A stretch of DNA of 64,000 nucleotides from Cellulomonas sp. 73-92 (GTDB lineage Bacteria; Actinomycetota; Actinomycetes; Actinomycetales; Cellulomonadaceae). Made by a program: the position numbers and the translations under genes. A model generated the notes under the pieces. That model did not search any database and was not told the DNA's origin. It worked only from the letters and a program-made list of their open reading frames with translations. The stretch is taken from NCBI RefSeq assembly GCF_001898175.1, contig NZ_MKTH01000013.1, positions 561,051 to 625,050 on the forward strand. The letters are read 5' to 3'. Below, piece by piece: positions 1-10,280 of the stretch (position 1 is its first letter; the number at the start of each line of letters is the position of its first letter).

Positions 1-1675
1 GTTCGCCCGCCGACAGGTTCGCGGCATCCTCCTCCAGCACGGTGTCGTACCCGTGCGGCAGCGAGTGGACGAACCGGTCGACGTAGGTGGCGCGGGCGGC
101 CGCCAGCACCTCCTCGTCGGTGGCGGACTGGCGCCCGTAGCGGATGTTCTCCCGGATGGTGCCGGCGAACAGCCACGTGTCCTGGAGCACCATGCCGGTG
201 CGCGCCCGGGCGTCGTGCCTGGTCAGGGTCGCGATGTCCTGGCCGTCGACGAGGATGCGCCCGCCGTCCAGCTCGTAGAAGCGCATGAGGAGGTTGACGA
301 GGGTCGTCTTGCCGGCGCCGGTCGGCCCGACGATGGCGACGGTCTCACCCGGGCGGACCGTGAACGACAGGTCGGTGATGAGCGGCTTGTCGGGCGTGTA
401 CGAGAACGCCACGTGCTCGAACTCGATGGTGCCGTCGCCCTCCGCGGGGGCGGGCGCGTCGGCCGGGTCGGGGCTCTGCTCGTCCTCGTCGAGCAGCTGG
501 AACACCCGCTCGGCGGACGCCGTCCCGGACTGGACCACCGCGGCCATCCCGCCGAGCTGCGACAGCGGCTGGGAGAACATCTGCGCGTACTGGATGAACG
601 CCTGCACGCTGCCCAGGCGCATCGTCCCGTTGGCCACCATCAGGCCGCCGAGCACCGCGATGCCGACGTACGTCAGGTTGCCGACGAAGGACATGCCCGG
701 CCAGATGATCCCGGACAGGAACTGCGCCCGGAACGACGCCTGGTACAGCTCCTGGTTGTCGGCGCGGAACTTGGCGTGGAAGTCGCGCCGCCGACCGAAC
801 ACCTTGACGAGCGCGTGCCCGGAGAACGACTCCTCCACGCGGGCGTTGAGGCGGCCGACCTTGCGCCACTGCACGCCGAACGCCTTCTGCGACTTCGGGC
901 CGATGACCCCGAAGATCACGCCCATGAGCGGCAGGGACACCAGCGCGACGAGCGCCAGCTTCCAGGAGATCGAGAACATCATCACCAGCACGCCGAGCAC
1001 GGTCAGCACCGCGGTCAGCGCGCCGGACAGCGACTGCTGCATCGTCTGCGTGATGTTGTCGATGTCGTTCGTCACGCGGGAGATGAGCTCGCCGCGCTGC
1101 ACCCGGTCGAAGTACGCCAGCGGCAGCCGGTTGATCTTCTCCTCGACCTGCTCGCGCAGCCGCCACATGGCCCGGACCATGACGATGTTGATGATGAAGC
1201 CCTGGCCCCAGGTGAGCAGGGCGCCCGCGACGTACAGCGCGAGGACGATGAGCAGCAGCCGGCCGAGCCGGTTGAAGTCGACGCCGGCGCCCGGCACGAA
1301 GTTGTCCAGCCCGGCGACCAGGTCGGCGAGCTTGCCCTGGCCGGCGGCGCGCAGCCCCGCGACGGCCTCCGCCTGCGACGTCACGCCGTGCCACACCGGC
1401 AGGCGTGAGACGAAGCCGCCGAAGACCACGTCGGTGGCCTTGCCGAGGATCTTGGGGGCGATGACGGTGAGCACCACGCCGGCGGTGCCCATGATCGTGA
1501 CGACGACGAGCGCCATCTTGTAGGGGCTCAGCAGGCCGAGCATCCGGGTGAAGGACGCCTTGAAGTTGTCCGCCTTGCCGGGCGCGACGCTGCCCCAGGT
1601 GTCCGACGCGATGCGCGCCTGCTCCCCGAGCTCGGCCTCGACCTTCTCGTCCTCGGTCAGCGTCTGGTCGCTCAT
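1..1675 (-). CDS. ABC exporter half-transporter (permease-ATPase), 3' end missing
   Basis: Fused membrane domain plus nucleotide-binding domain of the multidrug/lipid exporter family; it pumps an unknown substrate out across the cell membrane. It starts at ATG 1675 (MSDQTLTEDEK) and runs off the left edge after about 558 codons. Visible are several hydrophobic helices, Walker A GPTGAGKTT, the Q-loop region and the start of the signature LSAGE; Walker B and the H-loop lie outside the window. The start overlaps the stop of the upstream ABC gene by 4 nt, so the two are translationally coupled and probably form a heterodimer. The upstream partner has a degenerate ATP site, so this subunit would be expected to carry the canonical catalytic Glu, which cannot be checked here. 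Confidence 0.93.
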   Translation of the reverse strand, partial: MSDQTLTEDEKVEAELGEQARIASDTWGSVAPGKADNFKASFTRMLGLLSPYKMALVVVTIMGTAGVVLTVIAPKILGKATDVVFGGFVSRLPVWHGVTSQAEAVAGLRAAGQGKLADLVAGLDNFVPGAGVDFNRLGRLLLIVLALYVAGALLTWGQGFIINIVMVRAMWRLREQVEEKINRLPLAYFDRVQRGELISRVTNDIDNITQTMQQSLSGALTAVLTVLGVLVMMFSISWKLALVALVSLPLMGVIFGVIGPKSQKAFGVQWRKVGRLNARVEESFSGHALVKVFGRRRDFHAKFRADNQELYQASFRAQFLSGIIWPGMSFVGNLTYVGIAVLGGLMVANGTMRLGSVQAFIQYAQMFSQPLSQLGGMAAVVQSGTASAERVFQLLDEDEQSPDPADAPAPAEGDGTIEFEHVAFSYTPDKPLITDLSFTVRPGETVAIVGPTGAGKTTLVNLLMRFYELDGGRILVDGQDIATLTRHDARARTGMVLQDTWLFAGTIRENIRYGRQSATDEEVLAAARATYVDRFVHSLPHGYDTVLEEDAANLSAGE

Positions 1676-3405
1676 GAGCCGGCCTCCACCGCGAGCTGGG
1701 ACTCCGCGATCTCGCGGTAGGTCTCGTTGGTCTCCAGCAGCTCGGCGTGCGTGCCGATGCCGGCGATGCGGCCGTCCTCGAGGACGAGGATCGCGTCCGC
1801 GTCCGTGACGGTCGAGACGCGCTGGGCGACGACGACCTTGGTGACCTCGGGCAGCTCCCGCCACAGCGCTTGTCTCAGCCGGGCATCGGTGGCGAGGTCG
1901 AGCGCCGAGAACGAGTCGTCGAAGATCAGCACCGCCGGCCGGCGCAGGATCGCCCGTGCGATCGCCAGCCGCTGCCGCTGCCCGCCGGAGACGTTGGTGC
2001 CGCCCTGGGCGATGCGCGCGTCGAGCCCACCCTCCATCTGCGAGACGAAGTCGCTGGCCTGTGCGATCTCGAGCGCCTCCCACAGCTCGCCGTCGTCGGC
2101 GTCCTCGCGGCCGAGCCGCAGGTTCGACGCGACGGTGCCGGCGAACAGGAACGGGCGCTGCGGCACCAGGCCGATGCCCGCCCACAGGGTCTCCATCTCG
2201 AGCTCGCGGACGTCGACCCCGGCGAAGCGCACGGTGCCGCTCGTGGTGTCGAACAGCCGGGGGATGAGCGAGACCAGCGTCGTCTTGCCCGAGCCGGTGG
2301 AGCCGATGAGCGCGACCGTCTGCCCCGGCTCGGCGGTGAAGGTGATGCCGGCGAGCACGGGGTGCTCGGCCTCCGGGTAGGCGTACGTGACGTCCTCGAA
2401 CGCGATCTCGCCGGGGCGAGGCAGCTCGCGCACCGGGTGGGCGGCCTCCACGAGGGTGGAGGTGCTGGCCAGCACCTCGGAGATGCGCTCGGCCGACACG
2501 GAGGCCCTCGGGATCATGACCGTCATGAACGAGGCCATGAGCACGCCGAAGAGGATCTGGCCGACGTACTGCATGAAGGCCAGGAGCGTGCCGATCTGCA
2601 CGCCGCCCTTGTCGATCTCGATCCCGCCGTACCAGATGACGCCGACGATGGTGACGTTGAGCACCAGCATGACCATGGGGAACAGCGCGACGAACAGCGA
2701 GCCGACCTTGCGGCCGACGACCATGATGTCGGTGTTCGCGGCGCGGAACCGCTCGGCCTCGATGGTCTCCCGGACGAAGGCGCGGACCACGCGCACGCCG
2801 GTGAGCTGCTCGCGCATCACCAGGTTCACCGTGTCGAGCTTGACCTGGTAGGACCGGAACAGCGGCACCATCCGGCTGATGACGAGGCCGGCGATGATGA
2901 GCAGGGCCGGCACGGACACCCCGATGAGCCACGACAGCCCGACGTCCTGCCGCAGCGCCATGATGATGCCGCCGATCGCCAGCAGCGGGGCGCTGACCAG
3001 CATCGTCGAGCCCATCATCGCCAGCATCTGCACCTGCTGGACGTCGTTGGTGTTGCGGGTGATGAGCGAGCCGGCGCCGAACTGCGAGATCTCGTGCTCG
3101 GAGAACCCGCTGACCCGCTCGTAGACCTCGTCGCGGATGTCCCGGCCGGCCTGCATGGCGGCGCGCGCCGCGAGGAACGTCGCGATGATCGCGGCGAGGA
3201 TCTGGCCGAGCGAGATCGCGAGCATCAGGCCGCCGGTGCGCCAGATGTACCCGGTGTCGCCCTGGGACACGCCCTTGTCGATGATGTCGGCGTTGAGTCT
3301 CGGCAGGTAGAGCATGGCCATCGCCGAGGCGAACTGGAACACCAGCACCCCGGCCAGCAGCCAGCGGTACGGGCGCATGTAGCGCCACAGCAGTCGTCGA
3401 AGCAC
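1672..3405 (-). CDS. ABC exporter half-transporter with degenerate ATPase site
   Basis: A 577-residue transmembrane domain plus ATPase domain, partner of the next gene. The GTG start at 3405 has GGGAG about 7 nt upstream; an in-frame ATG at MRPYRWLL is an alternative. Walker A is GSTGSGKTT and the signature is VSGGQRQRL. Walker B reads LIFDDS, with Asp (about residue 497) where catalytic Glu is expected, and the H-loop reads VAQR, with Gln (about 528) in place of the switch His. This paired loss is the pattern of the non-catalytic half of asymmetric exporters such as TAP1/TAP2 and TM287/288 (family knowledge). Function as a heterodimer with the downstream gene is inferred; the substrate is unknown. 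Confidence 0.93.
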   Translation of the reverse strand: MLRRLLWRYMRPYRWLLAGVLVFQFASAMAMLYLPRLNADIIDKGVSQGDTGYIWRTGGLMLAISLGQILAAIIATFLAARAAMQAGRDIRDEVYERVSGFSEHEISQFGAGSLITRNTNDVQQVQMLAMMGSTMLVSAPLLAIGGIIMALRQDVGLSWLIGVSVPALLIIAGLVISRMVPLFRSYQVKLDTVNLVMREQLTGVRVVRAFVRETIEAERFRAANTDIMVVGRKVGSLFVALFPMVMLVLNVTIVGVIWYGGIEIDKGGVQIGTLLAFMQYVGQILFGVLMASFMTVMIPRASVSAERISEVLASTSTLVEAAHPVRELPRPGEIAFEDVTYAYPEAEHPVLAGITFTAEPGQTVALIGSTGSGKTTLVSLIPRLFDTTSGTVRFAGVDVRELEMETLWAGIGLVPQRPFLFAGTVASNLRLGREDADDGELWEALEIAQASDFVSQMEGGLDARIAQGGTNVSGGQRQRLAIARAILRRPAVLIFDDSFSALDLATDARLRQALWRELPEVTKVVVAQRVSTVTDADAILVLEDGRIAGIGTHAELLETNETYREIAESQLAVEAGS

Positions 3406-3515
3406 GCGGGTCTCCCGGTCGGTGGGGCTGGTTCTGGAGTTGTGGCGGGCGGCACAGCCGGCCCACAGGCCGGGGGCTTGAACGAGTCCCCCGCAGGTTA
3501 GGTTCCACCACCGAC

Positions 3516-3531
3516 AAAGGGCACCCCCTTT
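3516..3531 (-). terminator. Hairpin terminator of the TetR gene
   Basis: Perfect 6-bp inverted repeat AAAGGG/CCCTTT with a 4-nt loop, about 40 nt past the TetR stop codon. The A/T at the stem base gives a short U-run on the minus-strand transcript. Intrinsic termination is inferred. Confidence 0.5.
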
Positions 3532-3573
3532 CGCCGACGACGAACGGCGGGGGGCCGCCGACGACGGCAGGGG

Positions 3574-4197
3574 TCAGGACCGGCGGGTGGCCGTGGCCGC
3601 CGGTCGCGACGGCAGAAGGGTGGCGCGCAGGCCGGGCGCGAACGTGCGCACCACGTCGTCCGACGACATCGCCGCCACGACCCGCAGTCGCAGCACGTAC
3701 CGGGTGACGACGATCCCCGCGATCTGCGTGCAGAAGGCGGCCGCCCGCAGGGTCGCGTCCGGCCCGCGCAGCCGCATCGCGACGCGTGCCAGCAGCTCGT
3801 GCTCCAGCATCTCCCGGAACCGCTCCGCCACCGCCGGGTCGTCATGGATGCTGCCCAGCATCGCGACGAGCGGTCCACCGGAGGCCGGGTCGTCCCAGAG
3901 CGCCAGGACGCCGCCGAGCACCCGCTCCGGCAGGCCGTCCAGGCCGCCCTCGACCGCTCGGGCGATGGTGCCGGCCGGGTTGGCGGACGCCGTGACCGAC
4001 GCGGCGAACAGCCCGGACTTCGAGCCGAAGTAGTAGCTGACCAGCGCGACGTCCACCCCCGCCTCGGCCGCGACGCCCCGGACCGTCGTCGCGCGGTAGC
4101 CGTTGGAGAGGAAGCGGCGCCGGGCGGTGTCGAGGATCTGGCGGCGGGTGTCCGGCGTCCCGGGCCGACGGCCGCGCGTCACCGAAGAATTCATCAT
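3574..4197 (-). CDS. TetR-family transcriptional regulator
   Basis: A 207-residue one-component repressor. The N-terminal helix-turn-helix (about residues 15-60) shows RRQILDTARRRFLSNGY followed by VRGVAAEAGVDVALVSYYFGSKSGL, a typical TetR recognition helix. The C-terminal ligand domain is divergent. The start could be ATG 4197 or the adjacent ATG 4194. The gene is divergent from the MFS efflux gene with only 60 bp between starts, the usual layout for a repressor controlling its neighbouring pump and itself; that regulation is inferred. I saw no clear palindrome in the 60-bp gap. Confidence 0.93.
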   Translation of the reverse strand: MMNSSVTRGRRPGTPDTRRQILDTARRRFLSNGYRATTVRGVAAEAGVDVALVSYYFGSKSGLFAASVTASANPAGTIARAVEGGLDGLPERVLGGVLALWDDPASGGPLVAMLGSIHDDPAVAERFREMLEHELLARVAMRLRGPDATLRAAAFCTQIAGIVVTRYVLRLRVVAAMSSDDVVRTFAPGLRATLLPSRPAATATRRS

Positions 4198-4257
4198 GGT
4201 TGAGATGTTAGGCGCGGCGGCGGACGCTTGCCCGGTCCCGCCCACCCGAGGAGCCCC

Positions 4258-5814
4258 ATGGCCGACGTCAGCACCCAGAACACCACCCCCGCGCTCGGCG
4301 GCCCGACGACGAGGCGGACCGCCCGGCCCGGAGTGGTGCTCGCCGTCACGTGCCTCGCCCTCGGGGTCGTCGTCTCGGCGATGGCCTCCCTCAACGTCGC
4401 GCTGCCGGACATCGCGGTGCAGACGCATGCCGACCAGACCCAGCAGTCGTGGATCATCGACGCGTACAGCCTGGTGTTCGCCTCCCTGCTGCTGCCGGCC
4501 GGTGCCCTCGGTGACCGGTTCGGGCGGCGCCGTGCCCTCGTCGTGGGCCTGCTCGTCTACGGCGCAGCGTCCGTCGGCGCCGCGCTGACGACGAGCCCGG
4601 AGGTCCTCATCGCGCTGCGCGGCGTCGCCGGGGCGGGCGCCGCGCTGGTCATGCCGGCGACGTTGTCCACCATCACCGGAACGTTCCCGCGCGAGCAGCG
4701 GGCCCGGGCCGTCAGCATCTGGGCGGCGGTGGCGGGAGCGGCCGGAGTGCTGGGGCTGCTCGCGTCGGGTCTGCTGCTGCAGGCCTGGACCTGGCCGGCG
4801 GTGTTCTGGTTCAACGCAGCGCTCGTGGTCGTGGCGTTGACCGGGACGCTGGTCGCCGTCCCCGAATCGGCCGAGGCCGGGACGCCGCGGCTCGACGTGG
4901 TCGGTGCGCTGCTCGCCGCCGGCGCCGTCGGCGTGCTGGTCCACGCGGTGATCCAGGCGCCGGCGGACGGCTGGGGCAGCCACGGCACCCTGGCGGGGCT
5001 GGTCGTCGGGGCCGTGCTCCTCGCGTCGTTCGTCGTCTGGGAGCTGCGCCGCGAGCACCCGCTCCTGGATCCGCGCCTGTTCCGCAACCGCCGGTTCGCC
5101 GCCGGGTCGATCTCGATCACGCTGCAGTTCTTCGCCCTGTTCGGATTCATGTTCGTGCTCATGCAGTACCTGCAGCTGGTCCGGGGGGACAGCGCGCTCC
5201 GGGCGGCGCTGAGCCTGCTGGCGATGCCGCTGGGCATGGTGCCGATGTCCCGGCTCAGCCCGGCGTTGACGGCGCGGTTCGGTGCGCCGGCGCCGTGGGC
5301 GTTCGGCCTGGTCGCCGTCGGTGCCGGTCTGGCCCTGCTGGCGCAGCTCGGCGTCGACAGCCCGTACCCGATGGTCGCCACGGGACTGGTCATGCTCGGC
5401 GCCGGCCTCGGTCTGGCGATGCCACCGGCCACCACCGCGATCACCGACGCGCTGCCTCAGCATCTGCAGAACGTCGGTTCGGCGGTCAACGACCTGGGCC
5501 GGGAGCTCGGCGGGGCGCTGGGTATCGCCGTCCTGGCAAGCCTGCTCGACGGTGCCTACCGCGCCCAGCTGCAGCTGCCGGCGGGCGTGCCGGCCCGCGC
5601 GGCGGAGGCCGCCCAGGCGTCGCTGGCCATGGCGACGGCCGTCGGTGGGGCGGTGGTCGAGCCCGCGCGTGCGGCCTTCGTCGACGGACTGCACCTCGCC
5701 CTGCTGGTGGCCGCCGGGGCGGCGCTCCTCGCGGCCGCCGTCGTGACCGTGCTGCTGCGCGGGCGCAGGGCCGCGGCTCCGTCCCGCGTCGGGCGCTCGT
5801 CGACGAGAAGCTGA
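4258..5814 (+). CDS. MFS drug efflux transporter, DHA2 type (about 14 helices)
   Basis: A 518-residue permease of the major facilitator superfamily, proton-coupled drug export type. ATG 4258 was chosen because GAGGAG lies 6 nt upstream and the divergent promoter leaves no room for an earlier start. Hydrophobic helices begin at VVLAVTCLALGVVVSAMASLN. The motif A-like GALGDRFGRRRALV follows helix 2, and motif C-like glycines occur in WAAVAGAAGVLGLLASG. The length and about 14 segments fit the QacA/EmrB branch. Its position opposite a TetR gene suggests inducible export of a toxic compound; the substrate is unknown. Confidence 0.92.
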   Translation: MADVSTQNTTPALGGPTTRRTARPGVVLAVTCLALGVVVSAMASLNVALPDIAVQTHADQTQQSWIIDAYSLVFASLLLPAGALGDRFGRRRALVVGLLVYGAASVGAALTTSPEVLIALRGVAGAGAALVMPATLSTITGTFPREQRARAVSIWAAVAGAAGVLGLLASGLLLQAWTWPAVFWFNAALVVVALTGTLVAVPESAEAGTPRLDVVGALLAAGAVGVLVHAVIQAPADGWGSHGTLAGLVVGAVLLASFVVWELRREHPLLDPRLFRNRRFAAGSISITLQFFALFGFMFVLMQYLQLVRGDSALRAALSLLAMPLGMVPMSRLSPALTARFGAPAPWAFGLVAVGAGLALLAQLGVDSPYPMVATGLVMLGAGLGLAMPPATTAITDALPQHLQNVGSAVNDLGRELGGALGIAVLASLLDGAYRAQLQLPAGVPARAAEAAQASLAMATAVGGAVVEPARAAFVDGLHLALLVAAGAALLAAAVVTVLLRGRRAAAPSRVGRSSTRS

Positions 5815-5845
5815 GCCTCGGCCGGGCCCGCGGCAGACCCGAGGC
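5815..5845. terminator. Hairpin between convergent genes
   Basis: GCCTCGG (5815-5821) pairs with CCGAGGC (5839-5845) across a 17-nt loop. It sits directly after the MFS stop and just before the convergent flavoenzyme stop, so it could terminate both. Only 7 bp, modest support. Confidence 0.35.
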
Positions 5846-5859
5846 GGCGTTCCCCGGGG

Positions 5860-7236
5860 TCAGGCCGCCGGCTTGATGTTCTGGTTGACGTGGAAGAGGT
5901 TGTCCGGGTCGTACGTGGCCTTGATCCGCGCGAGCCGGGCGTAGTTCGCCCCGTAGTTGTCCTGGATGCGCGACTGGTCGTCCGCGTCCTGGAAGTTGAT
6001 GTAGCCGCCGGGCTCGGAGTACTGGTGCAGATCTGCCCAGTAGTCGCGGACCCACTGGACGTTCTTCGCGTTCTCGGCGGCGTCGGGCCATTGGCCCGCG
6101 ATCACCGGTGCGAAGCCGACGTCCCGGTAGGGGAACGCCGTCGCGTCCGGGGCGACACGTTGCACCGCCCCGTCGATGGGGTAGAAGTGGTTGGCCGAGT
6201 GGGGGGTCGGGATCCCTGGCGCGTGCTCGACCGCCACCCTCAGCGCGTCGTCGCTCAAGGTGCGGAGGAAGTCGGCCTTCCAGTAGCCCTGCAGCCCGCG
6301 GACCCCGCTGAGACCGTCGAACATGACGTTGAGCGCCGGATATGGCAGGGGCGCGAAGAAGGATCCGAGCACGGGGGCGGCGTCGAGCATGGGCTGCCAG
6401 TGGGCCGGTCCCTCGTCGACCGGGCCGGTCCACATGCCGCCCACGACCGCGACCGGCCGGTTGTGCCACTCCTCGGGCAGGAAGGGCACGGGCGGGCCCT
6501 GATGGAACCCGTAGAAGGCGCCCATCTCCTCGGGCTGGGAGGGGAGCCACTCGCGATAGGCCGCCCCGGCCTGCACGCCACGCGCGGCGTCGTAGAAGAT
6601 CAGTCCCACGTGCACCATGTCCACGGGGTGCAGCTCGAACTCGAACGAGGTCACGACACCGGCATTGCCGCCTCCGCCGCGCAGGGCCCAGAACAGGTCG
6701 GCGTGGTGCTCCGCGTCGGCGTGGACGAAGCTCCCGTCGGCGAGCACGACGTCGGCCGCGACGAGGTTGTCGCACGCCAGCCCGTACTTGCGTGCGAGGT
6801 ATCCGATGCCGCCGCCCAGCGTGAGCCCGGCGACCCCCGTCGACCCGATGATCCCTCCCGGGCTCGCCAGCCCGAACGCGGACGTCGCATGGTTGTAGTC
6901 GGCCCACGTGGCGCCGGGCTCCACCCAAGCCCGCCGTGCCGCCGGATCGACGCGCACCCCGCGGAGGGCCGAGAAGTCGAGGACGAGTCCGTCGTCGACC
7001 GTCCCGAACCCGGGGGCGCTGTGCCCGCCGCCCCGCAGGGCGAGATCGAGCGCACGCTCGTGCGCAAAGCGCACCGCGGCGATGGCGTCGGCGACCTGCG
7101 AGACCCGTAGCACCGCCGCTGGGTGCTTGTCGGTCATGCCGTTGAAGACGTGCCGAGCGGATTCGTACTCAGAATCCTGGGGCTCGATGACCGCGCCCCG
7201 CACGACTTCCCGCAGAGCATCGAAAGACGTGGACAT
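5860..7236 (-). CDS. FAD-linked oxidoreductase, berberine-bridge type
   Basis: A 458-residue flavoenzyme of the PCMH/BBE family, oxidising an unknown alcohol, sugar or phenolic substrate with O2 or another acceptor. The FAD domain has LALRGGGHSAPGFG, where the His is the probable 8-alpha-histidyl FAD attachment site. The usual second, cysteinyl link appears absent, since the segment reads GVAGLTLGGGIGYLARKYG. The C-terminal BBE motif YDPDNLFHVNQNI is clear. ATG 7236 has a strong AAAGGAGG ribosome site. No Tat or Sec signal is seen, so a cytoplasmic location is inferred. It is convergent with the MFS gene, and a functional link is unproven. Confidence 0.92.
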   Translation of the reverse strand: MSTSFDALREVVRGAVIEPQDSEYESARHVFNGMTDKHPAAVLRVSQVADAIAAVRFAHERALDLALRGGGHSAPGFGTVDDGLVLDFSALRGVRVDPAARRAWVEPGATWADYNHATSAFGLASPGGIIGSTGVAGLTLGGGIGYLARKYGLACDNLVAADVVLADGSFVHADAEHHADLFWALRGGGGNAGVVTSFEFELHPVDMVHVGLIFYDAARGVQAGAAYREWLPSQPEEMGAFYGFHQGPPVPFLPEEWHNRPVAVVGGMWTGPVDEGPAHWQPMLDAAPVLGSFFAPLPYPALNVMFDGLSGVRGLQGYWKADFLRTLSDDALRVAVEHAPGIPTPHSANHFYPIDGAVQRVAPDATAFPYRDVGFAPVIAGQWPDAAENAKNVQWVRDYWADLHQYSEPGGYINFQDADDQSRIQDNYGANYARLARIKATYDPDNLFHVNQNIKPAA

Positions 7237-7256
7237 GATTCCCTCCTTTGGGAATC
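7237..7256 (-). promoter_or_regulatory. Ribosome-binding site inside a perfect inverted repeat
   Basis: GATTCCC (7237-7243) and GGGAATC (7250-7256) form a 7-bp stem around a 6-nt loop directly before the flavoenzyme start. On the mRNA the Shine-Dalgarno AAAGGAGG occupies the loop and the edge of the stem. It could be an operator or a structure that modulates translation. Confidence 0.4.
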
Positions 7257-7446
7257 CGAGACCACAGACCCTCGACCGGGAGTCCGCGACGATCTCGGCC
7301 CGTATCGCTGTCGCCTGAGTGTGCGCGCGGCCCTAGGAAGGGTCAATGGTCCCCCTCCGCGGCGGTGGCCTTGCCCGGGCCGGCGGCTCGACATCCGTCA
7401 CCGCTCCACGTACTGGTCCCCCGGGTGCGGTCGCCCTACGCTCGCC

Positions 7447-7470
7447 TCGACCGTCAACGACGACGGTCGA
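7447..7470. promoter_or_regulatory. Perfect 9-bp inverted repeat upstream of the beta-glucosidase
   Basis: TCGACCGTC (7447-7455) and GACGGTCGA (7462-7470) flank a 6-nt spacer, ending 21 bp before the GTG start of the GH1 gene. It is a candidate operator for a sugar-responsive repressor or a 5' UTR hairpin. It does not match the contiguous LacI-type consensus. Confidence 0.4.
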
Positions 7471-7491
7471 CGAGTGACTGGAGCTGAGCCC

Positions 7492-8840
<1,349 letters not shown>

Positions 8841-8844
<4 letters not shown>

Positions 8845-10103
8845 CCGTCACCCCGCCCGTCGCGCCGCTCCACCGCGCCCTCGCGGAGCCCACCGAGAGC
8901 ACGTCGAAGCTCTGGGTGGCGTGGGTCGTCCTCGCCAGCATCGGCCTGTGGTCGGGCTTCTTCGGCCCGATCCAGGTGCTGCTCGCCGAGCAGGCGGCGG
9001 CGATCTCGCCGGACCACAAGGCCGCGGTGCTGTCGCTGGTCACGGGCATCGGCGCGGCCGTCTCGATGGCGTCGAACCCCATCTGGGGCGCGTTCTCCGA
9101 CCGGACGACGCTGCGCGTCGGCCGCCGGCTGCCCTGGGTCGTCGGTGGCGCGGCCGGCGGCGCGGTCGCGATGGTCGTGCTCTCGGTGGCGCACAGCATC
9201 TGGCTGATGGTGGTCGGCTGGGCGCTGGCGCAGGCGGCACTCAACGCGATGCTCGCCGCGATCACCGCCGCCGTCCCCGATCAGGTCCCGACGAGGGAGC
9301 GCGCCACCGTCGGGGGCGTCGTCTCGATCGCGCAGACCGCCGGGGTCGTCGTCGGCTCCGGCATCGCGGCGGCGACCGGCAGCATCGCCGTCGGCTACCT
9401 CACGATCGCCGCGGTCCTCGTCGTGACGACGGTGCCGTACTCGCTGCGCTCGCACGACATCGCTCTGCCGGTCGAGCTGCGCCCACCGTTCGACTGGGGC
9501 CGGTTCTGGCGCGGCTTCTGGGTCTCGCCGCGGCGCTACCCGGACTACGGGTGGGCCTGGTTCACGCGGTTCCTCATGAACCTGGGCAACGCGTTCCTGA
9601 TCCTGTACCTCCTGTACTACCTGACGGACGCGGTCGGGCTGTCCGACGACGAGGCCGCGACGGGCGTGTTCCGGCTGACCGCCGTGTACGGCCTGGTCAC
9701 GGTCGTCACCGCGATCGTCGGCGGCCGGTGGTCCGACCGGGTCGGCCGGCGCAAGGTGTTCGTCATCTGGTCCGGCCTGATCACGGCCGCGGCGCTCCTG
9801 CTGTTCGCGCTGGTCCCGACGATCCCCGCCGCGTACGCGGCCGCCGTCGTCCTCGGCATCGGGTTCGGCGCCTACCAGGCGGTCGACTTCGCGATGATCA
9901 CGCAGGTGCTGCCCGCGGCCCGCGACCGCGGCAAGGACCTCGGCGTCATCAACATCGCCAACGCCCTGCCGCAGGTGCTGGCGCCGGCGTTCGCGGCGGG
10001 CGTGCTGGCCCTCGGGTTCGGGTACCGCGGGCTGTACATCCTGGCGGCCGTCGTCAGCGTGCTGGGGTCGGTGCTGGTGGTGCGGATCCGGTCGCTGGCC
10101 TGA
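8841..10103 (+). CDS. MFS permease coupled to the beta-glucosidase
   Basis: A 420-residue, about 12-helix major facilitator permease. GTG 8841 overlaps the GH1 stop (GTGA). Motif A-like loops GAFSDRTTLRVGRRLPW after helix 2 and GGRWSDRVGRRKVF in the second half are clear. Translational coupling to a beta-glucosidase suggests import of a beta-glucoside or export of glucose; the direction and substrate are inferred. No periplasmic binding protein accompanies it. Confidence 0.9.
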
Positions 10104-10268
10104 GCGTCGACCCCGGGCCCCGCGACCGCGTCGTGCAGTGCCCTCGGGCGGCGTCGCCGGCAGCGTCCCGGGCAGTGCCGGATCCGGCCCTGTGGGGCCT
10201 GCGGCTCCGGTCCGTACGGAGCGAACGGTCGCTCCCATTGGAGGACGCCTGTCGCGGGCGCTGGCGGC

Positions 10269-10274
10269 TAGCGT
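10269..10274 (+). promoter_or_regulatory. Probable leaderless -10 box of the histidine kinase gene
   Basis: TAGCGT fits TANNNT and ends 6 nt before ATG 10281, the spacing expected when transcription starts at the initiation codon. No Shine-Dalgarno is seen. A 10-bp palindrome TCCGTACGGA (10211-10220) lies further upstream. Confidence 0.5.
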
Positions 10275-10280
10275 GGCCGC

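Noticed and set aside
53..1408. Long plus-strand open frame opposite the ABC exporter
   Set aside because: Arg/Asp/His-rich translation with no domain. It mirrors the minus-strand ABC protein, whose Walker and signature motifs are clear; long antisense frames are expected at this GC content.
3498..3504. TTAGGTT as a DtxR/IdeR iron box before the ABC exporter
   Set aside because: Only one half-site is visible; the other half of the 19-bp palindrome is missing.
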